Below, in pieces: positions 22,544 through 37,500 of a stretch of 64,000 nt of DNA. Source of the DNA: Camarhynchus parvulus (Eukaryota > Chordata > Aves > Passeriformes > Thraupidae); the NCBI RefSeq assembly GCF_901933205.1, contig NC_044581.1, positions 15,899,501-15,963,500 on the forward strand, given 5' to 3'. The stretch's first letter is position 1. The number at the start of each line of letters is the position of its first letter. Under the pieces are notes generated by a model. It did not search any database. It was given only the letters and a program-made list of their open reading frames with translations, and was not told where the DNA came from. Both the position numbers and the translations under genes were made by a program.

Positions 22544-25500
22544 GTATGCTGTTTGTTATTTTTAATCTAAAGGATTGATGTCTGTGTCCATGTGACTGTC
22601 TTGGGGTCACATTTACAAAACAGAGGTTGCCTGTGTATTTCCATTCACCAGCATTTCTTTGCACTTGTGGAGTCTTATTTGGGTTATATATATTTTGTCG
22701 TTTGTTTTAGGTTTTATTTTATTGGTTTTGTTGTAAAATACATGAGTTGGTGTGTGAATTAACATGGGCAGGCGGCCAGAAAAACCACAAAACCACAGCT
22801 GAAATAAAGGGAGTAAATTTATTTAGTTGCCCGGCTAGCTGGAGGATCTGGGGCACACCCAGGTAGACACACAGGCTCAGCCCATCCCAGCAGGATTCAT
22901 CAGGAGCCCTGTGAGCTCCCCTGTGCTTTTTATGATATCTGAGCTTTGAGAGCTATGATCTCCCTTTCTCTTAACATAGAGCTCAGCATGTCCATGAGAG
23001 TGCCTCCAGGCCTTTCCAAACACCTTTATTACCTATACACAGAAATTATTTTTCTCAAAACAGAGGACCAACAGCAGTAGGCATAATATATGGGATTTCC
23101 CACTCTGATGTTCTCCAGGCCTTGGCATTCTCAGCTGCAGGGTCACTTGACCTATTGTACCACCTTCCTCACCATTTTTACACTTCTAATTCCTCCTTCC
23201 CCGCAGTAGGGATGCAGCTGAAATCTAAAATGGAGGATGTGCAACACAGTGTTAACTAATGTGTACTATAGTACTAGATTATCCTGAATTTCATAGGAGA
23301 TGATGGAAAATGCAGAATACAGCTGGGACAGATGACTGAGGGGATAGTCCCTGCTGCATGATGTCATGCTGAGCAATAAAAGCTGCAGGTATGTCTGTGC
23401 TCATCAAATGTGCCTGCCGAAGTCAGCAGCCCTGTGTGTGATGAATCTCTGTGTTCTGGAAATGGCCGAGCAGCTGCCAGTGGGGAGCAGTGAATGCACT
23501 GCTTGTGTTTCTTGGGTTGCACGTGCAGCTCTTGCTTTGCCTGGTCAGCTGTTAGTTTTCTCACCTCTGTCCTTCAGATTGTCTGGTCATCCTGCTGCAG
23601 GGATGTGATGAGGGAGCAGCTGTGTGGGGTTTAGCTGCCTACTGGGATTGAGGCACAACAGCTGGGGACCCATATCGGCTGGAGTACAGGAATGCGACAG
23701 TTTACCAAGGCTTAGCAGAAACCTGTCCCCCTGTCCTAAAGAAACTGGCTGCTATGCAGACACTCTGAGCACAAAGAAAAGCCCCTTGCTGAGGTTTATC
23801 ATGTTTTTAGGGTTTTTTATATGAGTTTCCTGAGGACTTCATATGGAAGTAAAAAACTTTGTGTTCGCACTTTTTCCACTGTTTGGTTTAACCAACTTTT
23901 TAGATAAAGCTGCTCCCTTGTAGATCCCACATGGAGTTTGTTGCAGTGCTAAAGAAACTTTGAGGGCATTTCATGAACTAATGCTGTGAAAGTGAAAGAT
24001 GTTTCACTTATAAACGTTCTGTATCTCAATGTCAGTTGCCATAATTTTGAAGGTGCTCTGTAAAAATCAAGTTTTATTTTTACATCTGCTGCTCAGATAC
24101 TCTTAAAAGTCAGTAGTATTTATTCTCTGCTCCTTGGCCCAGGCTGAGGATCCAAGTTGCTTTTGGATTGCTGTGAAAGAATCTGTGCCCGGTGTAGTCG
24201 GAGAAACTGTATATGAAAACCTGAATGCTGAAATGGAACAGTTTTATAACTGCTATAAAGATGCAGATGAAGTAAAACAAAAGGAGATAAAAAAAGGCCA
24301 GGTAAGATCATTGCTCTACATAGAAATAATCTATTCTTTGAATCTGTTTGGTGGTGAAGTATCAAATATATGTTGTTTTCTTTTTTTTTAATTTTACACA
24401 GAAAAAACAGATAATAGAATCTCTCTGAGTTGTGTTTTCTCATCTGTAAGCCTTCCAACTGTAAGCTCTAAGGCTTGTGTTTTGCAAAGAAAATGGAAGA
24501 CTGTGTAATAAATACTGTGCCCTTGCCTTTGAAAAGCCTTTGAGTGTAATTGGGGCCATGTGAAAGAACCTGCTGCCTTGTTCTTTGTCTCTGCTCAGGT
24601 TTATGTGGTTTTCAATGAGGAGCTGAAGTGCTGGTGCAGGGCTCTGGTGGAGTCAGTGTGGTGCCAGGCAGATGGTTACCAGCTCAGCTGTTTCCTTGTG
24701 GATTATGCCAAGTACTGCTATGTTCCGTCAGAGAGGTGTGTGTTTTTGTTACTGTCATGTATTTGTTAATACATCACGCATAATAAATTTGTTAGTAGAT
24801 ACAGCTGCTGTTAATATTTATTTAGTTAATGATTTGGTTTAATTGAGGTGTAGGTTGTGTCCACAAGAAGGTGCTAACCAAATGATACACTTCAAAGGAC
24901 CTAAGTGCAGACCACTCCTTATTTTGTGATAAAGATGCTTTCTGTTTTAGGTTTTGCTTTTTTAAGTATTTAGAATAGAAATAATGTCAGTCTGTTGTGA
25001 TTGAGATGTGTGATTGCCAGTTAAAACTTACCTTTATATTCTTCTTTAATAATTTGGTATATACTAAAAAAAATTATGGCCAGTGAATTTCAGGCACAAA
25101 AACCATCTATAGAAGCAGGGTTTCACTTGCTGCAACAGCTTTTGAGGTCTAAACAGAAATGTGTGGGGGTTTTCCCACTGCAGTTGACCAACTTGTTTAC
25201 TAAGAGCTGACAGTTTGTCTTGTTGCGGTGCCAGAAAAAGGTGAGTTTTTCACAGGTTCTGAGTTCTTGATGAAATGAGTGTAAAACCTTGTGGTTTTAA
25301 AATCTTGAAAAATATGTTCTTGTGTTCTGGAGCAAGCTAGTCCAGGTCTTAAAGTTTGTTTCTCTGTTGAAATATGCACCTTGGAGCACAAGAAACTTCA
25401 CCAAATTGGTTTTGGTAGTATGCCATAAAATTAGAACTTACTTAAAGTGTTCTAAAATAATGTTTTGACTGTTGATTTGTTGGAAAACAACTTGATAATG

Positions 25501-28500
25501 GGTTAAATCCCATGAAGATATTTAGAAGATGAATAGCAAGAAGACTTGAACCTGCAGTGGCAGAGGATCAGAAAGATTCCAGGTAACTAGGATGTGTATT
25601 GATACTAAATGAATAGAACTGCAGTCCTGTTCACCAGTTGGTCCTGATGGCAACTCTTAGAGTAAGTAGTTTCGAAGTGGGAGCCAGTGGGATCCAAACT
25701 CCTGGAAGAACTGTGTTGTCAAATTCAGGGTAACAAGAGGTGGCTTGTGAGGCTGGTGACTTCTGGAGAAGAAATTCTGCCCTGTAAAATGAGATAATTT
25801 CCACTTTGTTTTGCAGCGTACGAGTTTTACCAGGAGCATTTGCAAAGATCCCACACAGAGCAAAGAAGTGTCGGCTGCACTGCACAAAGCCACTGACACT
25901 GCGTATTGACTACTGTGAAAACACTGCCAAAATAGGGTAAGGAGAGCTAGTAAATACATTCTGTTGGTGCGTTTCTGAAATGTGAGGGTTCAGTGTAGAA
26001 TTTTTTAGGAGGGATTATATTTCAAGGGGAAACCCACCGTATTCTCATAGTAAACATAGAACACAGAACTGCACCAGCTGCTAAGAGGAAAATGAACTCT
26101 CTTCCAGCTGAGAGGACAAAGCTCCCCAGGGAACTGGTGGAGTCACCAGCCCTGGAGGAATTTAAAAGATGCATAGATGTAGCACTAAGGGTCGTGGTTG
26201 AGTAGTGGCCTTGGCAATGCTGAGTTAGTGGGAGGACTTAATGATCCTGGGTTTTTTTTCAAACCTAAATGATTCTATGATTTCTTCATATTTTATATTG
26301 CGTGCAAACCATGATACCTTGACAAAACAGTGTCTTTTAATTTTGATCCATTCATGACATTGATGAGCTGGAACAATATCACCAAACTAAAGTAACGTGC
26401 TAAGTAATCAGATTCTGCTGATTTGTGTAGCTGTGCACTTCGTAAGAATTTGTGTGATATAGAGCTTTGTGCTTGTATAGAATTTTTTTTAAATTACCAT
26501 TTTCATGTTTGATAATCTGGAAAAACTGGTTGTGTTTATTTTCCTAGACCAGCCAAAAGATGGGATACTGCTGCCATTCAGCATTTTCGAAAGCTTCTTG
26601 AAGGTGAATAGCGCTTCAGTTTTGGGAAAAATCAATTGTTAGGGAAATGTAGTACATGTGTGCAGGTTCATTATACTTGAGTATACTTAATTATATTTAT
26701 AAATGCTGTTAGTTAAAAACAGTGAGAAAGGAACTGCCTAAGTATGGAGTGGCTAAGGCACAAGTACTTGTGGAGCTGTATTTTGAGTACTCTGGGCTTC
26801 CAAGCTGCGTAAGTTTTGGAAGTTAAATTGTGTTTAGGCTAGATTAGGCTAACTGAGGGAGCATTCATGTCACATTTGTTTTGAATGTTGGAACCATTCT
26901 GTGTATTCAGCATGAGACTCTGAATCAGCATCACTGCTGTCCTGCATTAGCACGTGCAGAGGTGCTTCAGGACTTGGATTGGCTGTGTTTGCCCAAAGGA
27001 AAAGCATAACAAAGCTGTACAGATGTGCAAGTACAACATGTTTCAAGGAAAGGAAATGTCACACTTGGAAAGCACATGCTGGTGCCCCAGACTGTCACAG
27101 CCCAAGAGAACTAAGTGTAGAACTAAGAGTGGTTTGTCTCAAGAGATTGTTAATCTGTTTCAGCTCTCAGTCCTCCTCCAAAGACTAAAGACAAGTTCCT
27201 TTTTGGAGCTTTTAAGTTTTTATTGTTAAATTCCTCATTTCACTTAGATGAAATAACAAGTGTTAAACGTTTTTAATTGTGATGCCTGTTTTTGTTGTCT
27301 CAGTACAAGTGAAGAATGCTGACAGTGTGATAGGGGTTTAATCTTTTTTCTTGTGTTCATTACTGTATTTAGAGGCTACCGAGGTTAAAGCCACAATACA
27401 GACAGTAGAAGATAAAGTGTTAGAGGTGTTTCTTTTTGTGACTGTAAAAGATGAAAAGGTAAGATACTTTTATATTGCCAACACTATTAGTGTAGTTTGC
27501 TATTAGTTTAAGACTGGAAAGCATGGCTTGCATGTTTTATTCAGATACAGTAGAAGCAAAATCATTAATTTATTAGGGGTTTTTATTACAATGCTGTTCA
27601 TTGTAAACCTCTGGAGAAATTCCAAGAGGCAGAACTTGTATTTTGCTCTGCATTAACCTTTTTTCTTTTTCATTATTGACAAGCAAGTGAAATCCAGCCA
27701 GTATTTAAGTGGGTAACTCTGTGCATTATTTGGTATATGTCTTGTGGTATCATGTTTGCAAGATGTTTCAGTAAGGCAGCTGCATAATACTGTAAAGATA
27801 ACTAAAATTTCACACTCTTACATACAGATGAGTCCTCAAGGAGCTGGAAAAAACATCCAGTCTAGTTCCACTTGCTAAAATGTGTAACTTGTGTGAAATC
27901 TCTGCTGTAGCTACTGTCAGACTTAAGCAGCTGTATGGTAGCTATAAGAAGTTTTAGGCCAAAGGATACTGCCTTTTTTTTCTGCCAGATTTTGATGTAT
28001 GCTGAATCCAAAAGAAATAAAGAAGCTTCATTGGATCAGAGAGTTCTTTCAGGGCTCATAGAAACAGTTAATTCAGTACAGAATTTTGGCCAGAAACCTG
28101 GAACTCAGTAATTTTAACACCTGTTGAAAGAACATACATGAAGATAGGACTTTGCTTTTTTTAGAACTGATATTTGACAGAAAGCATTCACTGGTATTTC
28201 TTATGTCTGGGGTCCTGTTTGTTTGGATTTTGTTTGGGGTTTTTATCATATACAAAAGCACTGCTTTTGTTTAAAGCTTCAGATAAATTTTAAACAAATA
28301 TGTGCTGGTGTAGCTTATTGCTTGTTGACACTGATCAAAAAAGATCTTGTTTGGGGTTTTTTTATAGATCTGTGTTAATGATGATCTGGTTGCAAAGCAC
28401 TTTGCTCATTACAAGGAAGATGAAGGGACTGCAGGGAGTTCCTCAGATGTTTCTGACGATGAGGTGTCCTTAAATGCTGAGTGTGTTCCGGTGGAGTTTG

Positions 28501-31500
28501 TTGGTCCTACGTTTCTTGCCAGGCCAAAACGGCCCTTTGGGGAGGAGGTGTCACCACATCTTGGGCCAGGTGGGACCCACAGTTGGGGAGACAGTCCTAC
28601 ATGCAGCACTGTGTGTTTAGTTGGATGTGTGGAATGGGAATGTCCTGTCTTGGGTTGGATCCCAGTGACTGGGACACATGGTGTCCGTCTCTGGCTTTTT
28701 ATGTGTTCAGATAATCAGAAACGGCTATCTCAATTTTATTTACCTTTTTAGGTCTTGCTGGTTGTAATTCTGTTCTTAAAGAGCCATCCCAAAGGTCACA
28801 CACAGATCTAAATGACAATACTGTGCCTGTAAGTATTACATTTTGTAATGAATTGTGAAATGCAAGTTAACATAAACATACACAGGCCAGTTTAGGAGTG
28901 CTGTAGTCACCCAGCTTGTTATTTTTAGACAGTTTCCTGAAGCTTGTTTCATCAAAATTGTTGCCTTAGTCAAAGCAATTTTGAATTTGGAAAAGAATGC
29001 TTCAGAATATTTGGAGAATCCCACATGAGAAAAACACTTTCAACTTTGTGTTTTAAATATTACTTTTGAACAGTATTTTAGTGCTTAAAATGTGTTTCCT
29101 TTCTAGGTGGTCAGCATGGTGCCAGGTTTGCCTTCCAAGGAAGATAAAGCAGTTCAAACAGAGAGGTGTGGTGCAGTATGTTAAATATTCAGAATGATTC
29201 TGTCATCAGACAGTTGGGAGCTGTAGTGTGTTTGCAGTTACTGTTCTTAGGCCTCTAAAGGGCAGAGGGAAAGGGAAGCTTACATACATGTGCTTTTGGG
29301 GAAGGAGGGACTTAGAAGATGCTGATAGTTACCCTGGAAAAATACCATTTATTTCTGAACAGTAGCTTGACAACAGGGGTGTGGTGAGGAGGTATTTTTC
29401 TGCATGCTAAGTGTGTTAATTTGCTTTATTTTATTTTTAGTGTGATATACAAAGTTTTCAGATTTAATGAAATATGAGTGGGTCAATTTGTGCAGTGCTT
29501 TCACTGTGCTGCAGGTCAGTTGATGCATATGAAGTAAATCTCAGGAGTATTTCTTCTGTTAGTTTCTAACTGATGCAAAGATGAGTTGTTTTATGTTTTG
29601 GAACTTTAAGAAGCCCTTTTTTCTATAGTCCAATCTATTTTTCTTCTAATGTCAGGGAACTTAATTTTGAAAAAGATTCTGAAATATTATTTTCACGAAA
29701 TTTTGCTTTCCCGGGGATGTGTTTTGATTGCTGCTTTTGTATTGAGGATTTTTCTCATTGGCATAGATATGTCAGAAATACTTCAAGTGAATTGTTTCAT
29801 GACACTTGGGAAGTACTGGTGGTATTTATAAATTATGTTTTTCTTTTGAATTTATGTTGTTTTTAATATCTCTGTTTCTCAGGATTCCACAGTTCTTAAA
29901 TTCCAGTTTCCTTCAGACACACACAGTTGAAGATGACCAACAGGTATTTCAAACATTAACTTTTATTTAACTTGTCTTGTGCTGCAAACATTTTGGTTTT
30001 GGTAGCCTTGGGTCTTTGTGGAAGGAAGTCAGGGGCTGACTGCTCCTGCATTGGCCTCTGCAGGCTAGAGCTGAGCCAGCTAGCCAAGTCGGGGATGCCT
30101 CCCGAATTTAAGAAAGGGCAAAAACACAGGGAAGGGAACAAAAAAACCCGTGAGAAACAGTCAATGCCAGAGTCAGAGGAGTAGAAGGAGCTCCATGCGG
30201 ATGTTTCTGAAGGGATTGCAGACTGTGGAGGACCTGCATTGGAGCAGAGAAGAGAGAAGGAGCAGTGGAGAGAAGTTGCCATGTGCACTGTGACCACAGT
30301 CCCTGCCTCGTGCTGCTCCTTGTGGGACCGAGTGCCAGCTGTACATAGAGTGTCCCCTGCATGTCTTGAGGGGTTTAAGACAGTTAAGACCACCTTTCTT
30401 CCTTCAAGAATAGCAATAACAAGTTTTTATCTCACCCTTGTGAGATAAACCTATCAGTATGTACAAATAGTGTAACCTATAAGTATGTACAAATCATGTT
30501 TAAAATGAATTTAGAATTTGATTCATTTACATCAAAATGCCATTTTTTAAAATACAGTGACTGCTTCTGAATTTTGTGTAAGCTAAACCCCTTTTGTTAA
30601 GTATTGCCATTATAATCTATTTGTCTCATGGTTTCAGAGTTTACAAGATACTGGGAAAGAAAAAAACTTTGTGTTCCTGAGCAAGCAAATTAAACCATCA
30701 TCAGTTTTGGAAACAGCACCACTTTTTGATGGTCTGAAAAAGGTAGAGGTGATGATACTGCATCTTATCTTTTAAGACAAGTTTCATACCTCAAATTACC
30801 ATAGTAAATATTACAATAATACCTCAGTTTGATTGAGTAATGTTACAAGGTTGTTCATATGGTTGAATAAATGAAGCTTTGGAGAAATGCTGTAAGAATT
30901 TTACACATTTTTTTTCTGGTGTATTAGCTACTGCTACAAGTGGATTTGAATTTTAAAACAGTAATGTAATAGCTCAGCCCAGAAGATGGTTTTTCATACT
31001 GCCTGTTAAGGACATTTGTTATGTAATGGGTCAAAAGCTTTAAAATCACTTGTTGTTACACTTTGTCTTGTTTTGTTGGTGTTTAAGTACATGGATTTAG
31101 TGGGAAATTCTTTATTTCTGTTTCTGTAGGAACTTGCTTTGAACAAGTTTTCAGGCCCTACCTTCACCCAGTCCTACTGTTGGCCACCAGTCGCTGGGGG
31201 ATGTGATGTCATTGTCATCTCCCATGAGGGAAATGATCCCTTATTATATATTCCACCAGTTCTTACACTTTTGCAGGAAAGTGACTACCAAGCCTTGCCA
31301 AACATGAATGGGGTATGTAAATATTGGACCAGAGAACCTGTTACTAGTCTGAATGTTTGGAATGTATGCATTAATGTCATCTCAGTGTATCTTCATGATG
31401 CCTGCCAGTTTCTGTAAGGCCTCTGCTTAGAGGCCTTGGATGGACTCTGTGCATGGGGCGAGTCCCAAACTTACTTTTAAAGCAAATCCCGAATAAGTGG

Positions 31501-34500
31501 TTCATGCCCTGGCACTTACGTACACTATGGAGCTTTGTTTCTGCATGAGTAGTATGTACTTACTAAAGTAAAATGGGTATTAGCTGTTCTAAATACTACA
31601 ATGCATTTTCTAGCTTCTCTTAGATCAGAGAATTACTGAGGTTATAAGGGACCTCTGAAAATGGCCCAGTATGACCCTAGTAAGACAAGATTCTTAAGGT
31701 TCTGTACTTCTTTCTAACAAATGTTGTCAATTTTTGTACCTGTGTATGTAGCCACTAGCACTGATTTTATGTCCTGGATGGAAGAAGGCACAGCTTGTTT
31801 TTGACCTGCTGAAAACATACAGGAAGGGCTGCAGACACCTTCATCCAATGCTGATAACCCTTGGGCAGAACAAGGAAGCAGCCAGCCAAATGGAAATCCG
31901 AGGCTGTAAGAATACTTTATCATCTTAGTTGTGCCTGAAGGCAGTGTGGGCTGCCTTCATTGCAGGAGCATGTGAAAGAACAATTTCTCCTTCTCAGGTT
32001 CTCGGTTTATTTGTTTAAATGGTGGTTTACAATTTGCTGTTACACAAAGTACTGAGCATTTATTGTATCTAACTCAATAGCATACAGAGAGTGCTCCGCA
32101 GAGAAGCAGCATAGAAGTAATGAAAAAGCTGTTAGGAGACTTGCCCTGCTTAGATGTATATGCTTAAAACATTTAGGTGTGTTCTGGTTTGGTGCCTTTG
32201 TTTGATACCTGCATTTTCAAAAGTGGCTTTTGTTGTGCCAAGGGAATAAGAACTATGGATAGAACTATGAAGAATTGTGTAAAACTCCATTTCAGCAGTT
32301 GGTATTTTTTCATCCATCGTTCAGCTTTGAGCCTGGTGGGTGAATTCAGACCTTTAAGCAGCAGAGCTGTTGTGTAATTGCACCAGTGAAGATTGGTGTG
32401 GTTTTGTTTCTATGTGTAAATACGTGTACACACACAGCTATGTAAGTTCCTAAGCTACAATGTGTGCTTTATTCCACTGTTGAAACTGAACTTTCCTGAA
32501 ATTGCTCTTGCATGTATTTATAAATATTTGCCTTCTGGCTATTTGGTTCTGAAGTTATTACCTCTACTTCCAGTACCTTACTGGAAAATGAGATGACATC
32601 CTGCTTTGTAAACTTACTAACCTTCAGACATTTCACTGGATTTCAAAATACCAGAGCCTCACCCACTCATGTCTTGGAAAACTTGCATGAGCAGAAAAAT
32701 ACAAATTCCCCAGTTTTGAGATTATGAACCTGAAGTGCAAATGTGACCCTTTTTAATAAAGCTGCCGTGTCCTTTGTTGTCACAGTAATACTCTTCCAAG
32801 TAGTAAGTTAATAGTAACAGTCTTTCCCTCCACCTTGTAGGTGAAATAGTAGTGACTACACCATACAACCTCCTGAGACTGCTGGAACATAACCCTCGGC
32901 TCTTGTGTAGGCTTTGCCATCTTGTTCTTGATGAGATTGAGGTGCTGTTCTCTGACACTTCTGAACAGGTAAATGCCTTGCACAGTCACTTGGCAAAATG
33001 CTGTTCCAGTTGTGCATGAGTCTGGAACAGTGGCAAACACTGAGAAAAAGAAAAAACTGGAAGTGGGTTTATTGTGAACCCCCTCTTTTTATTTTACTTT
33101 TTATTTTTGTATTTGGAAATTACAGTGTTGGCAGGTTGGCCTTGTCTTCTAGATACCACCTAGTTTTTGCTGAATGCCTCTGCCCTCTCAAATCTTTGTC
33201 TAGGCTTTTTATATTAGAGATTTCAACAGATCTTTTTCCTGAGATTTCCTTCTTCTCTGGACAGAATCCTGCATGCACATGTATATGCTGTCCTGTTGCT
33301 TTCTTTTGCTTCAGAAGTCATGCAAAGAATAGGATAAAGGTGTACATATTTGTGCACTTTTGAGGGGTGAAACTTGCAGTTTGCTGTGGTTGTGGCTTTG
33401 TGACTGGAAAAAACAGTGTTCTCAAACTGTGTGTTTTTTCTGGGCTGGCATGTGCTTGCTGGAATGTGATGAGAGAAAAAAAAAAATCACTTTTGTTCCT
33501 AGGTGTTTACTATACTGGATTGTTACAAGAAGGCCACTGCTCGGGCACAGGGGAATCTACCACATCAGATCATTTCTGTGGGAACTCAGTGGAATAAACA
33601 CGTCACACCCTTGATAAAGGAGTTCATGAATGATCCTCACATTGTGATAACTGTTATTGAAGAAGCTGCCATCTTTGGAAATGTGCAACAGGTAAAACTT
33701 AGGAACTGTGTCACTGCTTGGGTATGTGGCTGCTGCTGGTTTATTGGAAGCAGGTGGTGCTGCATGCTGCCTCCCATTGTGAGCTGAACTTAGAAATCAT
33801 GTGCAGGTGAGTCACTGAACAAGCTGGAGGTCTCTTACTTTCTTTCATTGGACTGAGATGAAGACAGTCCCTTGACTATTTTGTTGTTCGTGCAAATGAG
33901 TCTAAATTTGAGATGTGTTTGCAAACAGTACAGTTCTTGACCAGAATGGTTTTGCATTTGTTAGCTGTGGCTGGCAGAACTACAAGGTAAGGAGTGCAAA
34001 GGCAAATCAAGTAAAGCATTTGGTTTGTTGCTTTCACACAATACCAAACTCTTGACCTCAAATTTCTAGAAGGCCTATTACATGTTTGTTAGGTATCTTT
34101 TCACTTAGTTTCCAGTCAGTGTGGTATAGCCTGAGGAATAACACAAAATGGTTTAAGTTTGATTTGAATTACAGCATGTCTCAGCATGGCATCATTTGTG
34201 GACTTAAAGTGTTGGGAAATCTCCAAAAGTAGATACCCATAGCATGTAAGGAAACTGAAAACACACAAGTTTTTGTGAGAAGCCTTAATGATTGAGCAGA
34301 ACTGAAAGTGATAATGTGTGGATGCATCAAGGTTAGGATTAGGAAGAATTATATAGTAAAATATGTATGGGTTATATGAATTACCAGCTCTCTGTTTTGT
34401 ATTTGCTTTTAGATGGTGCAGCCCTGCATAAACAGCAACAGAACTGCTGAGTTACTCAAAATCCTGGATTTTACCCAGAAGAATCTTCAGAAAGTAGTGG

Positions 34501-37500
34501 TCTTCACTGACTCAGTAACTGAAGTAGAGATGATTCATAAGGTAAGAAAGTGTTTAAACTTATATAAGCAGGTTTTTGGTTTTTTTTTAATTCTAAAGTC
34601 ATAACAAACTAAAATATCTTGGCTTCTGAGAATAAAGGAGGAATGTGAATTTGGAAGTTACTTATTCCTGCTAAAAGTAACCACAGACTATGACTTTCAG
34701 CAAATAGCTGACATAGATCATGTGATACTTAAAGGATTCATTTCTGATGTAAATATTGGTGCATGTGGAATGTTTATTCTTTGATGATTGTTAATGGAAG
34801 CAAATCTGGTTTGGGATTGTAACTTTGTAACACATTTCCCTTGGATTTTTGAGGGTTCAAGCATATCAAAACCAACCTTGCCACCACTTTAAAAAGTGCT
34901 TGTTGATGTTAAAGTAGGATTGAATCTGTTCATGGTAATTCTTGTTGGACAAGAATTCTCTGAACACCAACTTCAAATATTTTACATGGCCTATGAAAAT
35001 ATTTCAAGGGTTCACATGATGAAGAGTGCTTGTTCTGACAGACTGAAATGTGAATCTGCATGTTGTTAGATCATGCAATCAGAGAGAACACATTAATGAG
35101 GGGAAAAGCTTGACATTTTTATTTTCTTAAATGTCTGTCTAATGTATTAAAACATGAGAACATGAGCTTGTAGTTTTCTTTTTATACAGGAAATTAATGA
35201 ACCTTATCTCCTTTAATACATTCTTTTTTCATATAAGCAACCTAAATTTCATTAATTCTTTCATTGTATCTCTACAGTAAGATGTGCTAAATTCTAGGAA
35301 GAGATGCTTCCTCTTAGATTTGATTGGAGCAAGTACTGCAGCATTGCAGGAATGTGTAACTTTTTACTTTGCCATGCAGGCCTTGAAGAGCAACTCAATA
35401 GTTTCCTTGAAAAAGCATAAAGAGAGCAAGTGTAATGCTGAGTGTGTCTTGGAGAGGTGGAGAAAAATGCACAGTTCTGGCACTCCTGCTGTGTTAGGTG
35501 AGGATTCTGTGTCTGGTTGGGATTGTATCTTAATGCAGAGCTGAGATCTGCACCAAGCACTTTCACTGGATCATCTCACCACTTCTACAGGGGCAGGTCC
35601 CTATGAACTCTTTCTGGTTCTCTGTTTACTTCTCAATGCTACAGCCCTTTGTTTTGTTTTTTTTCTTTTCTCCTGTTATTATTTTCCCTGCTTAGTTTAA
35701 GGAACTATGAATGTATTCAAAGATTTTCCATCGTTTTACAATTTTCTCTGCTACACAGGAGATACAAAGTCTGAAATAATTTCCAAACTACGAAGATTTA
35801 TTGTAATAATTTTCTGTAAGTTCCATTAGAGTTGTTGTTCAATTTTTTTGCACTGACAAAGACCTTTATCCATTTTCAAACTCAGTTTGTTCTTTATTTT
35901 ATATAAAAAACAAGAAGGTGGACTTACCTCTGCGCAGAGCTATGAGAACTCCTGCAGTATTTCAGCTGTTTCCTGTCTTACTCCTGTGGATTACTGAGTG
36001 GTGCTCAATTCTCTGTATTCTGTGGTGCTGACAGGAAATGGAGAATTCTGTGAGCTTGGCATGAAATGCTGTGTCTGCCATATGCTGATGAGATTTATTG
36101 AGAAATAAAAAGTCTTATAGGAATGTATTGGGGAAAATCCATCTTCATCTTCCAGTTGGGAGAAGGAAATCAGCTGTGCTGTGTTTGATGTGATGCTTCC
36201 CATGTTTGAATTACTGCAGTTACATATCTGTGTGAAACATGTGCTTAGTTTTAACAGATGACTGCCTGCACTCCTTGGGAATCACAGATGCAACTTGGGT
36301 GATCCATTTCAGTTTCCCATCTCCAGCAGTCTTCGGGCAGCGCCTGCAAAGCATGAGTGACAACTTCTGCCCTGGCATAAAGGTTTGGGTGAACCTTGAC
36401 TGGGTGGTGCTATGCTGGGTCACTACTGGTGGATACATAAACATTTTCCTCAAATATTTCTCATTATTTCTAGGATTCTGCTGTAGATCAGGAAGATACA
36501 AAGGCAAAGTCAGTCATTCTGCTGACAGAGAACAGTTCCTGTCATGCACCTGAGGTTTTTTACTATTTAAAGCGTGCAGAAGCTGAAATTCCAGAGGAAC
36601 TCTATGATTTGACTGCCAGGGTGCAGGAATTGGAGGAAGACGAGAAATTTTCAAGACCTTTGTGTGCTTCTCTTAAAACATTTGGGATTTGCAGGTAAGG
36701 AAGTATCAGTGTTTTGTGCCCTCAGTGATGATTGCTGCTGGTTCCTTGATGAATTTTCCTGTTGGGTTCTTTTATCGAAAACAGGTTTTGCTCCTGATTT
36801 TTTTTCTGTTGCCTGTTGTAAGTCACTTAACAGTAGTTTACAACTGAAAGCAAAGAGCTTTTTTCTAAACTTATTGTGTTTTTTTTTTTTAATGTAGGAA
36901 CAGAAGAGAGTGTCCAGATCGTCATCAAATTAATTTATCAATAGACACAGCCCAGAATGTGGCAGCTGAAATGATAGAAACACCTGAACGTGTGACAGTA
37001 AGTTACAGTTTTCCTTGGGCTTGGGTACCAAGAGAAACAGGTCTTAAACAGCTACTTAGCATGTTACTTTTTTTTTTATTCCATTAACCCTACTGCAGTA
37101 GGATTAATGTACCCTCCCTTGCATAAATCAGTGTTCCAGATGTTCTTTGTGTTGTGTTCTGTAGGTAATTCTGAGTTTACCTCAGGTTTTTTTCCTGTTT
37201 TGAAGACTGACATTTTGTGGGAAGAGGACTTCTGTTATGTGTATTCATTACTTTTATAATTTGAGACTGTATATCAAAATTAACAAAGATTGCGGTTTAT
37301 AGAAACTTACATTTCTTGTAGAGGAAACACAGAGTTACCTGTGGGAGTGAGGAGAAGTTGAAGTGGAAGGATTTTTTCTTAGCTGACACATTTGTGCAAA
37401 CTTGCTGAAAATTGAGCATTTTCTGGCCTTGGGATTAGAGAATGTATTTTCATTTATAGTATGCCCAAGAAATTGGGAGCTTTTCTCTTGTAGGTAGAAC

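Noticed and set aside
27832..27900. Possible CR1 scrap 'catccagtctagttccac'
   Set aside because: Too short and diverged to call; resembles CR1 only over about 30 bases.
28464..28751. Frames extending past TDRD12 exon 7
   Set aside because: The real frame stops at the donor at 28569; the rest is intron that happens to remain open in other frames.
29956..30393. 145-codon minus-strand frame in TDRD12 intron 10
   Set aside because: Overlaps the ERV-like repeat; no splice context and no resemblance to a known protein.
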